64,000 nucleotides of DNA from Heligmosomoides polygyrus polygyrus (taxonomy: Eukaryota > Nematoda > Chromadorea > Rhabditida > Heligmosomidae): the NCBI GenBank assembly GCA_947396885.1, contig OX377202.1, positions 34,215,407-34,279,406 of the forward strand. The letters run 5' to 3'. Numbering within the stretch: position 1 is the stretch's first letter; every line of letters begins with the position of its first letter. The notes beneath the pieces were generated by a model. That model was not told the DNA's origin and searched no databases. It saw only the letters and a program-made list of their open reading frames with translations. A program made the translations under genes and the position numbers. Shown here piece by piece: positions 10,728 to 19,967 of the stretch.

Positions 10728-11095
10728 CAAAGAGACAAATGTACGCAACAAGGTCTGGGTTGTTATTGTTTTTAGTCATTAGTAGTCAAATAGAAAGAAC
10801 TCCTCAAGCCGTCAAACACAGTGCAGCAACAGCTTCCATTGCAACCGTTGAAATAATTGCTAAACCAGTTTCTTTTTCTTTGTTCGTTAACTATAAATAC
10901 AACTATAAACGTCAAACTATCCTCAACAAACAAAGAAGAAGAAACTGCTTCAGCAATTATTTCAACGGTTGCAGCGGAAACTGTTGCTGCACTGTTTGAG
11001 GGCTTGAGGACTTCTGGCTATGTGACTACTCTTGACTAAAATCCGTAGCAACCTGGACCTTGTAGAAAAATTTCTTGCGTACATTTGTCTCTTTG
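10728..11095. repeat. Long foldback (palindromic MITE-like element), 368 bp
   Basis: The arm 10728-10890 is nearly the reverse complement of 10925-11095. The outer ends are a perfect 21-bp pair containing AAAGAGACAAATGTACGC. Inner arms share TGCAGCAACAG / CTGTTGCTGCA and TTGAAATAATTGCT / AGCAATTATTTCAA. The spacer (about 10887-10929) is itself a copy of the left flank 10693-10729, so the unit looks like flank, arm, flank, inverted arm. A transcript would form a very long hairpin. No transposase is present. Confidence 0.85.
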
Positions 11096-11329
11096 CAAAT
11101 TTATAACACCGCAGTGCACGGCGCTATGATTCCTGCTCTAGTGTTTTCATAGTTTCACGAAATTATCTGCTATCATCACCATCATCCATTCACAAATTTG
11201 AGCCATGCGAAACGGCTGGGCTAATGCTCCCTCTTAATGTTACTCATAAATGTTTCTTCAGTCGTGTTAAATTCGACAGTTTAATCGCCGCCTGGCTGCA
11301 CACAAAAAGCTTAACATAAGGAGCAACAT

Positions 11330-11452
11330 AAAATAATACAATGCATGCTTCACACATTTTTCATCGGTAATTGTTCTGGCTATGTTTTTAACTATCTTTA
11401 CATTGAGAATAAGACATCTGCTTGCAGCGTCCATCAAACTTCTGAAAATACG
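11330..11452 (-). pseudogene. Possible Kunitz-like exon fragment (weak)
   Basis: On the minus strand a TTTTCAG acceptor-like site at about 11442-11448 precedes a frame reading KFDGRCKQMSYSQCKD. One base shift later comes NIARTITDEKCVKH. The CKQ.sYs.C pattern, with a later Cys after a TxxxxC-like stretch, recalls the second half of a Kunitz inhibitor domain, a family expanded in hookworms. The Cys spacing is about three residues too long and the usual Phe is absent, so it may be a decayed exon or chance. Confidence 0.2.
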
Positions 11453-13727
11453 CACGCACTGATCTCTTTTCACGATTGCCAATGTATTGAAAGCAGTTAT
11501 CAGTAGGCTTCGTTGCTACCAAGCGGGGTGGTGTCCGCTCCACACCGGCAAGGTTTAAAACGGTATGGTAGAGCAGCCAGAACCCTGAATTCCTTCCGTT
11601 GACTAAGTATGTGCTCTCCTCCGCTGACGCGTCAGCGGGGTTGAGCACAGTAACCGTGTCGATATGGGTGTTCCACGACCGTATGCAATCTCGGGGCTGG
11701 CACCAGCTCCCTACGTACTGATTTCGTGTAACGAATGGGCAAGCGAGGGTGATCGTGGTGTAGTCGAGAACAATGATTCTACTTAAACTTTGTAAAGCGG
11801 TTGCATCTAATGCTAACCACACTTGCGCCTAAGCAGACAAGGGTAGCGATGAGTTGTCCGCGAAAATGAACGAGTCCTCCTACAGTACTCGTAGGGTCAT
11901 GGCGAGTCCAAGCAACAGTCCAGCTGCAGTTCAATATGGTGTGTTGTTGACTGCGCAACCGTCATTCATCCCAGTTTTATTTTCCGTTTCGTGTTTTCTT
12001 TCATGCTTTCGGATATTTTCTTCGAACGTTTCGAGTAGTCGAAAGAAAAGCACGGTGGACTGAAACGAAAATAGTGGAAAGCAGAGAATATCGAGGAGGC
12101 TTGAAGAGAAGTGGAAAGGGTGATAGAAGGCGTTTTTACTATGGTACCACGTTTTTAACGTCTTCAAGGATAAGCTACATAACGTATGTGTGTGATTCTG
12201 TGCAATTGAAAAAGCCTCCTAATAAGGTCGCCTAATTTTGCTGCAAGACTGGTAGACCACCCTGTGCGCATCTAAATATGGTGCTATGGCCCAGGGATCG
12301 GGCAACGCTGAAGCAAATTTCGCCAAATTCCATATGAGGCGCTGGTTCTGTACCCTTGTGCAGAACTGCGCGGAAGTACTTCTAACCCAGATGTTAATTC
12401 ACTTTTTTCTTCCGACATTATGGATATCCATCAAATCTACATGATGATCCCCTTCTCACAAGACGTTCTAATTAGAGTACCACTTTTCAAATCTTTGCCG
12501 TAAGCACAATCGCGATCCAATTTGTACCGAGGTTCAGAAGATGTGTCACAACGTCATCCAAATTAGTTGAGGCTCAGAAAGCACACTTGCACTGGCTGAC
12601 TAGAGTGTCGGAAAGGTTCCCGTGATTCCACTATTGGCTAAAATCGTAAGATAAAAGCAAGATGACCTAAGATGACTGAGCTCGCTCTGATTTATATGCA
12701 ATTGTTACACTGTGGTCAATTAGAGAAACATGATTAGCGCCCAAATAACCTGTTCATAGTCCACGACGGAAGCAACTGGTAGACCATGCAACCAATTACT
12801 AATTAATGTAAATCGATTAAAACCAAGCAATCGGCGTGAAAACTGTTCGTATTATTGCTATCGCTCGCATTGAATGTAAGCTGCGGTTCCGGAATCAGCT
12901 AGGAATCACTTTTGGTACAATAAAGATGACATGATGTCCCGACGTTCATAATCATGCTAAGCAAAACTTAATATTTGTCGCTTACCGGGGAGGTGTCTCA
13001 CGTGTATGTGTGAACGACGAAGGCAGATACCCCTGCAAGAATTTTCGCACTTCATATAGTAGAAAAGCAGGCTAAATTTTTGCAATATGAAACTCTGAAA
13101 CCCTTGATCCAACAAAGTTAGGGACTCTGTTGGATCAAGGGTTTGTAATGAAGGGAAACTTCATTATGGAATTGCACAGTCGCATAAGGCGATACCCTCC
13201 AAATATCGAATCTGCAAAAAAGGATGAAAACTACTTGCTCAAGTATCGAAAACCTGGCACCGTGCCTATGAGGCAGTGTTTTCACTTGTCCCCATACTCT
13301 ATGTCTAGAAACTATTGCGTTGTGAGACTGTGGGACTCCATAGTTCCTTAGTGGAGTTTCAGGGCCCCTAACTTGGTTGGTTTAAGGACATCGGAAAAAT
13401 GGAAAATTCCTACTTACCTACTATATGAAAGAAGATTTTTTTACAGTGATACACGTTTTCGCCCTTCAGACTTCTAGATGCCTGAGAACTTTCCCTAGTT
13501 AGTTGGCTAACAGGTTTTCCAAAGATTTTTAACATGCTCGCGTCGGTTATTGCAACCTCCATACTTTTTAGCGTTTATAACTGCGAATCTGGCCGTAGAT
13601 GTACATGCTGTTTCCCTCAGTCGATATCCACACCAACTGAAATTGTTAGGGAAGTGCTTAAAAATCAGGGCCCTCTGAAGAAACCTGTTCTCCCCCTCCC
13701 TCGCCTCGCCTGCGTAGAGATTGGGAT
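11453..13727. other. No gene recognised; decayed intergenic sequence
   Basis: A 144-codon minus-strand frame (11388-11822) has no domain I can name beyond the weak fragment above. GACGTC-type monomers appear near 12525-12590, and 12760-12860 resembles 2500-2560. A short inverted pair around 13102-13145 (CCCTTGATCCAACA / TGTTGGATCAAGGG) is a small hairpin. Nothing else stands out in these 2.3 kb. Confidence 0.4.
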
Positions 13728-14735
13728 CAGTGGTGCACATTTAACGGTTAACGATTTAACGAATTAACGGCATTTTCGTTAAAATCTGGCTTAACGGCTT
13801 AACGGAAATTTTTAGAGATCCATGGAATTTTTAACGGGCCTTTTTTCTCAGTGAGTTTATCACTTTTTCCCAGTCTTCACTAATATTGCAGACCTCATTC
13901 TCCCATTTAGGACTATTCCTAAAAACTACTGAATTCAGCACGAATATTTTGATGTTTTTATGAATTTGTTTGGAATTTTAAGAAGTAGTGCATTTTGTGG
14001 GCGCATGAACGAAGTCGAAGGAGGTGCCGGCTCTGGCGTGCACCCTATACGGGGTTTCAGGCCCTTTTTTAGGAATTTCCCGCCTAGGCCATCCAAGCGT
14101 TCAATCGCTCTGGGGCGGCGAATTAGTACCAGACTTGTCTGAGAACCATAGAGCGCTGACTTCTTCATCAGCTGGCCACTGCAAATCATTGTATGGCTGA
14201 ATACTCATTTAAATCGCCTCCACGATACCCCTTAGGAGTAGAATGCGTGGCGCCTATGAAATGGGAATGAGTACCGTCGTTCTTCATCCTTATCCTCCAA
14301 TGCATTTTGAAGCTAAAATTTTCTTCGCCGAGCCTCTAAACATGTAATCCACAAAGATTCCGGTCTAACATCCTAAAAAATATGCCTATCGGCATCTGGC
14401 GCTGCTTATCCCAGAATACTTTTGCCCGTCACCTGGAAGAGTCGAGACGGAGAAAATGTTTTTGGCCGCTGGACGTATTTTAAACGAGTTTAAAAACGCC
14501 AATAACAAAAATTAGGAAGGCTACCTTTCCTGAACGTTGACGACGTGTCACATCTTTTCGGCAGTAAGGGACCGTGTGACATGATGTCGCATCACGGTCC
14601 CGACGTTGCAAAAAAATGGACTGGTCCCACGCACCAGGCACTCAAAAATCGCACGTTTGACAAATTGTTAACGTTCCACTGATAGGCCTTTAATTGTGTT
14701 TTTGTTAGTTCTTTCTGCACTTAGTGGGCTGCTGC
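13728..14735 (+). mobile_element. hAT copy B, right part missing
   Basis: The left end CAGTGGTGCACATTTAACG and TTAACG-rich zone match copy A. The internal SINE (about 13998-14293) and the dimerisation-domain remnant (about 14380-14500, with HLALLIPEYF and ETEKMFLAAGRILN) follow in the same order. Homology to copies A and C stops near 14735, inside TTCTTTCTGCACTTAGTGGGC, so the last 400 bases and right end are lost or moved away. Confidence 0.8.
13998..14293 (+). mobile_element. tRNA-derived SINE inside hAT copy B
   Basis: It occupies the same place as the SINE of hAT copy A, after TGCATTTTGTGGGCGC. The promoter boxes have decayed (GGGCGCATGAACGAAGTCG). The tail ends in CGTTCTTCATCCTTATCC. 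Confidence 0.65.
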
Positions 14736-15473
14736 CCGCCTGCCAGCTCCAGATCAGCCGCGCCAGCCGGGGGCCTGGCCATCTCGTCGTCCTTGATCAT
14801 CATGGCGTCGACTGCCGATCGGATGGGAGGCGACCCTTCAGAAGGGTCGCCAGGGCTGAGGGCGCTGAGTGCTCCGCTCAGTGAAGCGCCCGGCCCACTC
14901 TGCGTCCCTATCCGCTATGCTCTGCCGGCTCTACTGCGATTTCATCATTGTGTGCTCGGCTCTATTCCTATCCTATCATGTCGGCGAGTGGTATGAGATA
15001 AATCTATGTTGGCATTCGGTGTGCAGATCGAGGAAATGTGGTGAGTCCGTTCGTACAGTGTTATATGGTATTCTGGTTATTGTCGTTGCGGTCATTGCTG
15101 GGTTGCCGGGGTAAAGCCTGTCAAGCCCCTCGCGGGGTCCGTGCAGGGGGCAGATTCTGGCTAGAATCTGCCCCCCTGCATGGACGTCGCGAGGGCAGTG
15201 TTATCAGGGAACAGGCTGGAAATTCAGGGGCCGTGTAGTGTCTCCCCCACGGTAGTCTGTTGGCTGCAGCCCAGGGCTGAAGCGGCTCAATTCAGTGGTG
15301 GTGAAGGGACGGACCCGGGGAATCCCCACTTCGGATGTGGCACTTCAGGGCACGCGACCAACTCACCTCCCCGGGGTATTACGCCTTGGCAGCCTCGGGT
15401 GCCCCATGGGGCAGGTTGGAGTCCCACGTGTATACGGCACAGTCGCTGCACTGGGGTCGCCGACTTGCGACAG
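14736..15473. other. GC-rich block, no gene recognised, with a hairpin
   Basis: Composition is clearly more GC-rich than the neighbours and several short frames overlap, none with a convincing domain. It abuts truncated hAT copy B on the left and the 15474 repeat on the right. It could be the 5' region of an unrecognised retroelement or inserted foreign sequence. Confidence 0.35.
15127..15195. repeat. 69-nt near-perfect hairpin
   Basis: CCCTCGCG..TCCGTGCAGGGGG then CAGATTCT pairs with AGAATCTG then CCCCCCTGCATGGA..CGCGAGGG around a GGCT loop. The stem is about 30 bp with a few bulges. The size suits a pre-miRNA-like foldback or a transposon hairpin end. The outer GTCC / GGAC pairs recall the 3' hairpins of the Helitron-like elements. 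Confidence 0.75.
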
Positions 15474-16031
15474 TTATGTTCGGCCAGTTTACGTTATTCG
15501 TCCGTCATGAAGTAACTCCAGAACGCACTCGACATTTTGACCTTAATTTAAATAGTAGAATTTCTACATATTCCAAGTTTCATTACTATATACTTATTCG
15601 AAAATTGTACAAATTGCCGTTGTGTGCAAGTGGAGTTGGCCACGTCAACGGATAAGGATCCTTAGGATCCTTATACATATAATTCACCATTAACTATATT
15701 TTACACTTATTTTCTATACTCTAAATACACTTACTTTACCACTTCCGATGAGAACTTTTCGGCTAGTTCCACCGTTCGAACTAAGTTCGGCTTCGAGGCT
15801 ATCCTTGTGTTTTCCAATAGAACCATTCTATTAGTATGTTCTGCCTGCCAAGAGCGCAGCTTGGTTGGAATTGGGCATATCGAAACTCAGCCTCTGAAAC
15901 TAATTTACTTTTACTTCTAAACGTTAACGAGCCAATACTATAGACCCACCTTCATCCTATCAAACATGAACACCAGTGATTCTTACATCCTAGAACTCAA
16001 CTTTTATAGTAATCTCCTTTATATCGTGCAT
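15474..16031 (+). repeat. Segment duplicated at 35066-35635
   Basis: The block beginning GTTATGTTCGGCCAGTTTACG matches 35066-35635 closely and in the same orientation. Both continue into a SINE and then a hAT left end. A small GGATCCTTAGGATCC palindrome lies at about 15656. No coding signal is convincing. Confidence 0.85.
16016..16031. repeat. SINE target-site duplication, left, 16 bp
   Basis: CCTTTATATCGTGCAT occurs here and, unchanged, at 16314-16329, bracketing the SINE. It is the cleanest target duplication of the family in this window. Confidence 0.9.
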
Positions 16032-16313
16032 GGGGGCGTATAGCGCAGTCGGAGGAGGCGCCGGCTCGCGTGCACTCGACACCAGGTTCCTGGTTCGGAT
16101 TTCCCGCCCAGGCCAACCAAGCCTTCCATCCCTCCAGGGTAGGTGAATTGGTACCAGACTTGTCTGGGAAGGATAGAGCGCTGACTTGTTCATCGGCTGG
16201 CCACTGCAAGTCAATGTATGGCCGAATACGCATTCAAATCGCCTCCACGACATCCCGTAGAAGTAGAATGCGTGGCGCATCACAAAAGAGACTGAGTAAC
16301 GTCCTTTATCCTT
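16032..16313 (+). mobile_element. tRNA-derived SINE with perfect 16-bp target duplication
   Basis: The 282-bp unit begins GGGGGCGTATAGCGCAGTCGG, where TAGCGCAGTCGG fits the A-box consensus. GGTTCGGATTTCC, about 60 bases on, fits a slightly altered B box. The body contains AAGCCTTCCATCCCTCC and CAGACTTGTCTGG, and it ends GTAACGTCCTTTATCCTT. Exact 16-bp duplications flank it, which supports retroposition by a LINE partner. The partner is unknown; the RTE family here is only a candidate. Confidence 0.88.
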
Positions 16314-16651
16314 CCTTTATATCGTGCATACGGTACGCTTCCTATAACCATATTCCATTTGAGATCACGGGTGCACATTTAACGGTTAACGATTTAACGA
16401 ATTTAACGAATTAACGGCATTTTCAGTAAAATCTGGTTTAACGACTTAACGGAAATTTTTAAGAGTTTAACGGAATTTTTAACGGACTTTTTTCTCAGTG
16501 AGTTTATCAGATTTACCAACAGTATTCTCTAACGTTGCAGGTCTCTTCCTCCCGATTAGGACTGTTCCGGGAAAACTATTGAAATCACCAAGAATATTTC
16601 GATATTTTTATCAATTCAATTCGTTTTGAATTTTTAGAAATAATACATTTC

Positions 16652-16921
16652 GGGGGCACGTGTTGCGCAGTCGGAGGAGGTGCTGGCTGTCGCGTGCCCC
16701 TACACCAGGTTGCTGGTCCTTCTTCGGGGTTTCCTGCCCAGGCCAACCAAGCCTTTGATCTCTCTGGGGTCGGTGAATTGGTACCGAGCTTGCCTGGGAA
16801 AGACAAAGCGCTGATTTCTTCATCGGCTGGCCAGCGCAAGCCATTGTCTCCAGGATATCCCGTAGAAGTAGAATGAGCGGCGTATCCCAGGAGGGATTGA
16901 GTATCGCCATTCTTTATCCTT
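16652..16921 (+). mobile_element. tRNA-derived SINE inside hAT copy C
   Basis: The head reads GGGGGCACGTGTTGCGCAGTCGG. The segment that normally reads GTATGGCCGAATACGCATTC is missing, so the copy is shorter. It sits at the same position as in hAT copies A and B. Confidence 0.65.
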
Positions 16922-16936
16922 ATTCTTTAATGTACT

Positions 16937-17131
16937 TTGGAGCTGGAAATTTCTTCGCCGAGTCCCCAAGCAGGTCAACGAACTCACACTTGGTCTCACC
17001 TCGTAAGATATGCCTATTCTTACCTGGCGCTGCTCATCTCAAAATACTTTTGCTCACCTGGAGCAGTCGAGACGGAGCGAATGTTTTCGGCCGCTGCACG
17101 TATTCGACGTATTTTAAGCTATTTTACATAA
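16937..17131 (+). pseudogene. hAT transposase C-terminal domain remnant, copy C
   Basis: In this frame the protein reads RYAYSYLALLISKYFCSPGA and then ETERMFSAAARIRR, the best-preserved hAT C-terminal signature in the window (E-x-ERmFS.aa.ri). It stops at 17129-17131. The upstream catalytic region is missing, so it cannot be an active transposase. Confidence 0.8.
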
Positions 17132-17805
17132 ACGCTAATAACAAAAACTTGGAAAGCTACCCTTCCTGAACGCTAACACGAAGAAGGTGTGTCACACCTT
17201 CTCGGCAGTTTGGTACCGTGTGACACGATGTTGTATCACTGCCCCGACGTTGCAAAAATGTGTATGATTGGTCCCACACACCAGGCACTCAAAAATTGTT
17301 AACGTGTTAACATTCCACTGATTTTTTTACTGTATTTTTATTAATTCTTTCTGTACTTAATGGGCTGGTGCCTGCACGGAGATTGCACATGTTCGTAGAG
17401 CAGTCTAACAAAAGAACTAGGAAAGGGTGGAACCCCAGGTACCTGCCTGATCGCACATTTCAGGATGCCTTACCGATGATCATCTTGCCTTGAATGGTAA
17501 TTCCATAGTTGTTCTCATTCTATACCCTGTAGATAATTTGTTGCTGAAGGCTTGTTTATTTTTCTGTTTGTCGATGATGATTTGTTTATTTTACATTGCA
17601 GGGTTACACTCCATTCCTTGTGCGTTAGCTGTTGACCTTTTGAAGTTGAAACGTATAAGATTTTCCTTTTTTCAGTTGAAATAATGGTTTATAGCTGAAT
17701 GTATTTTTTAACGAAATTTAACGATTTACCGAAAATTTAACGAAAACTTTCCGTTAAAAAATTTCGTTAAGAAAATTTAACGCCCAGAATTTCCTGTGCA
17801 CCCTG

Positions 17806-18016
17806 TTGGAGACCCCTTGGATACAGTACTATTGATTGGCCCCCTTCTTTTATCATTCAACCTCCCCCCTCGTTTCTTCACCCCATTTCTTCTTCTCCCC
17901 CCCCCACCTTCAGACTTCAGGGATCTACACAACCCTAATACAACTATTCTTCAACTATTTAAGAGGACCTATCCTCTTACTAAACATAATGATTGGTACT
18001 GATGGGGTTTATATAA
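17806..18016. other. Spacer, no feature
   Basis: Pyrimidine-rich spacer between hAT copy C and the split SINE, with a short poly-C run near 17900. No gene is seen. Confidence 0.5.
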
Positions 18017-18163
18017 TAAGGATAAAGGATGGCGTTACTCAATCCTTTTTGGGCTGCTCCACACATTCTTCTTCTATGCCGTGGAGGCGACTTGAATGCG
18101 AATTTGGCCATAAAATGACTTGCGGTGGCCAGACGATGAACAAGTCAGCGCTTTATTCTCGTA
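18017..18163 (-). mobile_element. SINE, 3' half (split by Helitron-like element)
   Basis: This is the downstream half of an inverted SINE: AAGGATAAAGGATGGCGTTACTC, then the conserved CCGTGGAGGCGACTTGAATGCG and AACAAGTCAGCGCTTTATT. The matching upstream half starts at 19330. Between them sits the Helitron-like element. Confidence 0.8.
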
Positions 18164-18200
18164 CCAGCCGTTCAGCGGCCTAGCGGCCGCCTCCGACTGG

Positions 18201-18220
18201 TTGGGGGCTTCGCCCCCAAA
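18201..18220. repeat. Second perfect hairpin near the Helitron 3' end
   Basis: TTGGGGGC-TTC-GCCCCCAA forms an 8-bp stem with a tiny loop just inside the terminal hairpin. Its role is unknown. It is not seen in the shorter copy at 45898-46337. Confidence 0.7.
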
Positions 18221-18288
18221 CCCCGAGAAGAGAACACTCCGACCATCTTCTTTTCCCAACTTTTAGACCTTCATACCTCAAAAACAAA

Positions 18289-18775
18289 CTTCAGATTCGT
18301 GTTCAGCGACCTCGATTACCCCCAGGGCCGAAGTTTAGCGCCGCTTGAACGCCATCCTCAAAAAATCGATAATATCGATCGATATCGATTGGTCGACTTC
18401 AGATTCGTGTTCAGCGACCTCGATTACCCCCAGGGCCAAAGTTTCGCGCCGCTTGAACAAAATCCTCAAAAAATCGATAATATCGATCGATATCGATTGG
18501 TCGACTTCAAATTCGAGTTCAGCGACCTCGGTTACCCCCAGGGCCAAAGTTTCGCGCCACTTGAGCGCCATCCTCAAAAAATCGATAATATCGATCGATA
18601 TCGATTGGTCGACTTCAGATTCGTGTTCAGCGATGTCGATAACTCCCAGGGCTAAAGTTTCGTGCCGCCCGAACGACATCCACAAAAATCGATAATATCG
18701 ATCGATATCGATTGGTCGACTTCAGATTCGTGTTCAGCAACCTCGATTACCCCCAGGGCCAAAGTTTCGCGCCGC
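18289..18775 (-). repeat. 108-bp tandem repeat, 4.5 units
   Basis: Units start at 18289, 18397, 18505, 18613 and 18720 (period 108, once 107). Each contains TTCAGATTCGTGTTCAGCGA, CCCCCAGGGCCAAAGTTTCG and a palindromic ATCGATAATATCGATCGATAT. Single units of the same sequence occur in the other Helitron-like copies (near 9580, 28380, 46085 and 63855), so the array grew inside this copy. Confidence 0.92.
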
Positions 18776-18778
18776 CGA

Positions 18779-19236
18779 CTGTTCGGCTCGTCTACGGCTC
18801 GCCATGCACGGTTGCCGACGTGTTCGGCACGTCTACGGCTCGCCATGCACGGTTGCCGACGTGTTCGGCACGTCCACGGCTCGCCATGCAGGGTTGCCGA
18901 CGTGTTTGGCACGTTTACGGCTCGCCATGCACGGTTGCCGACGTGCTCGGCACGTCTACGGCTCGCCATGCACGGTCGCCGACGTGTTCGGTACCTCTCC
19001 GGCTCGCCATGCACGGTTGCCGACGTGTTCGGCACTTCTGTGGCATCGCCAGGCACGGTTGCCGACGTGCTCGGCACGTCTACGGCTCGCCATGCAGGGT
19101 TGCCGACGTGTTTGGCACGTCTACGGCTCGCCATGCACGGTCGCCGACGTGTTCAGTACCTCTCCGGCTCGCCATGCACGGTTGCCGACGTGTTCGGCAC
19201 TTCTGTGGCATCGCCAGGCACGGTTGTCGACGTGTT
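18779..19236 (-). repeat. 41-bp minisatellite, about 11 units with higher-order structure
   Basis: Units read GGCACGTCTACGGCTCGCC followed by ATGCACGGTTGCCGACGTGTTC. Variant units (GTACCTCTCCGG, and ACTTCTGTGGCATCGCC) recur in the same order twice, near 18980-19060 and 19145-19225, so a block of several monomers was duplicated as one. Frames stay open in several phases because the period and composition avoid stops; this does not mean coding. Confidence 0.92.
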
Positions 19237-19329
19237 CGGCTGCCGCGCCCCAACTCAAAGTGGGACGGACGGACGGTGTGACACACACAGTGACACACAC
19301 ACACGCTTGCTCCTTTATATATAGTAGGA

Positions 19330-19464
19330 CAAGTCTGGTACCAATTCACCGACCCGGAGGGATGGAAGGCTTGGTTGGCCTGAGCGGGAAATCCGAACCA
19401 GGAACCTGGTATCGGGTGCAGGCGACAGGCAGTGCCTTCTCCGACTGCGCTAAACGCGCCCCAT
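19330..19464 (-). mobile_element. SINE, 5' half (split by Helitron-like element)
   Basis: The sequence resumes at CAAGTCTGGTACCAATTCACC and runs to the SINE head (CCGACTGCGCTAAACGCGCC on the plus strand), containing the inverted B box and A box. Together with 18017-18163 it makes one SINE lacking only about ten bases at the insertion point. The SINE lies next to the PLE2 repeat exactly as at 54560-54602. Confidence 0.82.
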
Positions 19465-19967
19465 GAGGTTTATAAAAGCCAAAATTGTCATGAGCAGTTG
19501 GTTTTCGCGCCTCCAGTACTAGCAGTACCTCAGCCGTCCTTGAAGTAACTAGACTCAAACGTCAAAGTTACTTCAAGCTATCACACCCTTACAACTTTCT
19601 ACGAATACAAAAACGGGAGCAGTTAATTCAGACTAAGAGATTTTGGAAACTCCAGTAAAAAGTCTAAGTGCAGTACTAGTTACAAATATTGTAAATTAAT
19701 TATCCTCAGCAACACGCCTTCATACAAATACTTATAAAAAAAGTCGTACCAATTGCAACACTAGATCGTTAGTTTATTGCATCACTTGTGAAACTTGCAA
19801 CACACAATATGTAGGTATTACCACTAGAGGTTTTAAAACATTCGTGAACACATATACTATATTAATAACAATAAAAGACTCCCCTCTGTCAACACTTTCA
19901 AGAATATTGTTCATTCTTGTCTTTTACAGTTTTTGATGCATTAGACGACAATGTCAACAGAAATATA
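19465..19967 (+). pseudogene. Penelope-like element 2, GIY-YIG endonuclease module, copy 1
   Basis: From 19763 the frame reads SLVYCITCETCNTQYVGITT, the CCxC-containing GIY-YIG start typical of Penelope-like elements (V/I-Y-x-I-x-C-x-x-C-x-x-x-Y-V/I-G). After a one-base shift the next frame reads NIREHIYY, matching the conserved R-x-x-EH. This endonuclease nicks target DNA during Penelope retrotransposition. In this repeat the module lies upstream of the reverse transcriptase part, opposite to the order within an element. The same block lies at 54603-55105. The mariner at 19968 interrupts it. Confidence 0.65.
19966..19967. repeat. TA target duplication of mariner, left
   Basis: TA precedes the TTAGGTTGG end and another TA follows at 21229-21230. 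The uninterrupted paralog (55100-55115, GAAATATACTATTAAAC) shows the empty site with a single TA. Confidence 0.85.

Larger units (their letters stand above)
16366..17805 (+). mobile_element. hAT copy C (1440 bp, both ends present)
   Basis: The left end CACGGGTGCACATTTAACG and right end TCCTGTGCACCCTG match copy A. Flanking octamers TTTGAGAT (16358-16365) and TTGGAGAC (17806-17813) agree at six of eight positions, an aged 8-bp duplication. The SINE (about 16652-16921, with an internal deletion) and transposase remnant (16937-17131) lie inside. It is non-autonomous. Confidence 0.85.
18164..19329 (-). mobile_element. Helitron-like element with complete ends (1166 bp), inserted in a SINE
   Basis: On the minus strand the 5' end is TCCTACTATATATAAAGG (from 19329). 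The 3' end is CTGG (18167-18164), followed by T. Seven bases before CTGG is a perfect hairpin GCGGCC-GCTA-GGCCGC (18175-18190). A TC start, a 3' hairpin 7-12 nt before CTRR, and no target duplication are the structural marks of Helitrons. No Rep/helicase protein is encoded. It carries two tandem arrays. The base before the element is G where most copies have A. Confidence 0.85.

Noticed and set aside
16032..16110. A functional tRNA gene
   Set aside because: Only the promoter boxes resemble a tRNA; a proper anticodon arm and acceptor stem are not evident, and it is part of a dispersed 280-bp SINE.
14000..19325. CRISPR array or bacterial-type repeat cluster
   Set aside because: The 41-bp and 108-bp units are contiguous tandem repeats without unique spacers, in a eukaryotic transposon setting.
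18800..19466. Long open frames of 160-220 codons in several phases on both strands
   Set aside because: They arise from 41-bp and 108-bp tandem repeats that lack stops; the products are low-complexity repeats with no domain.
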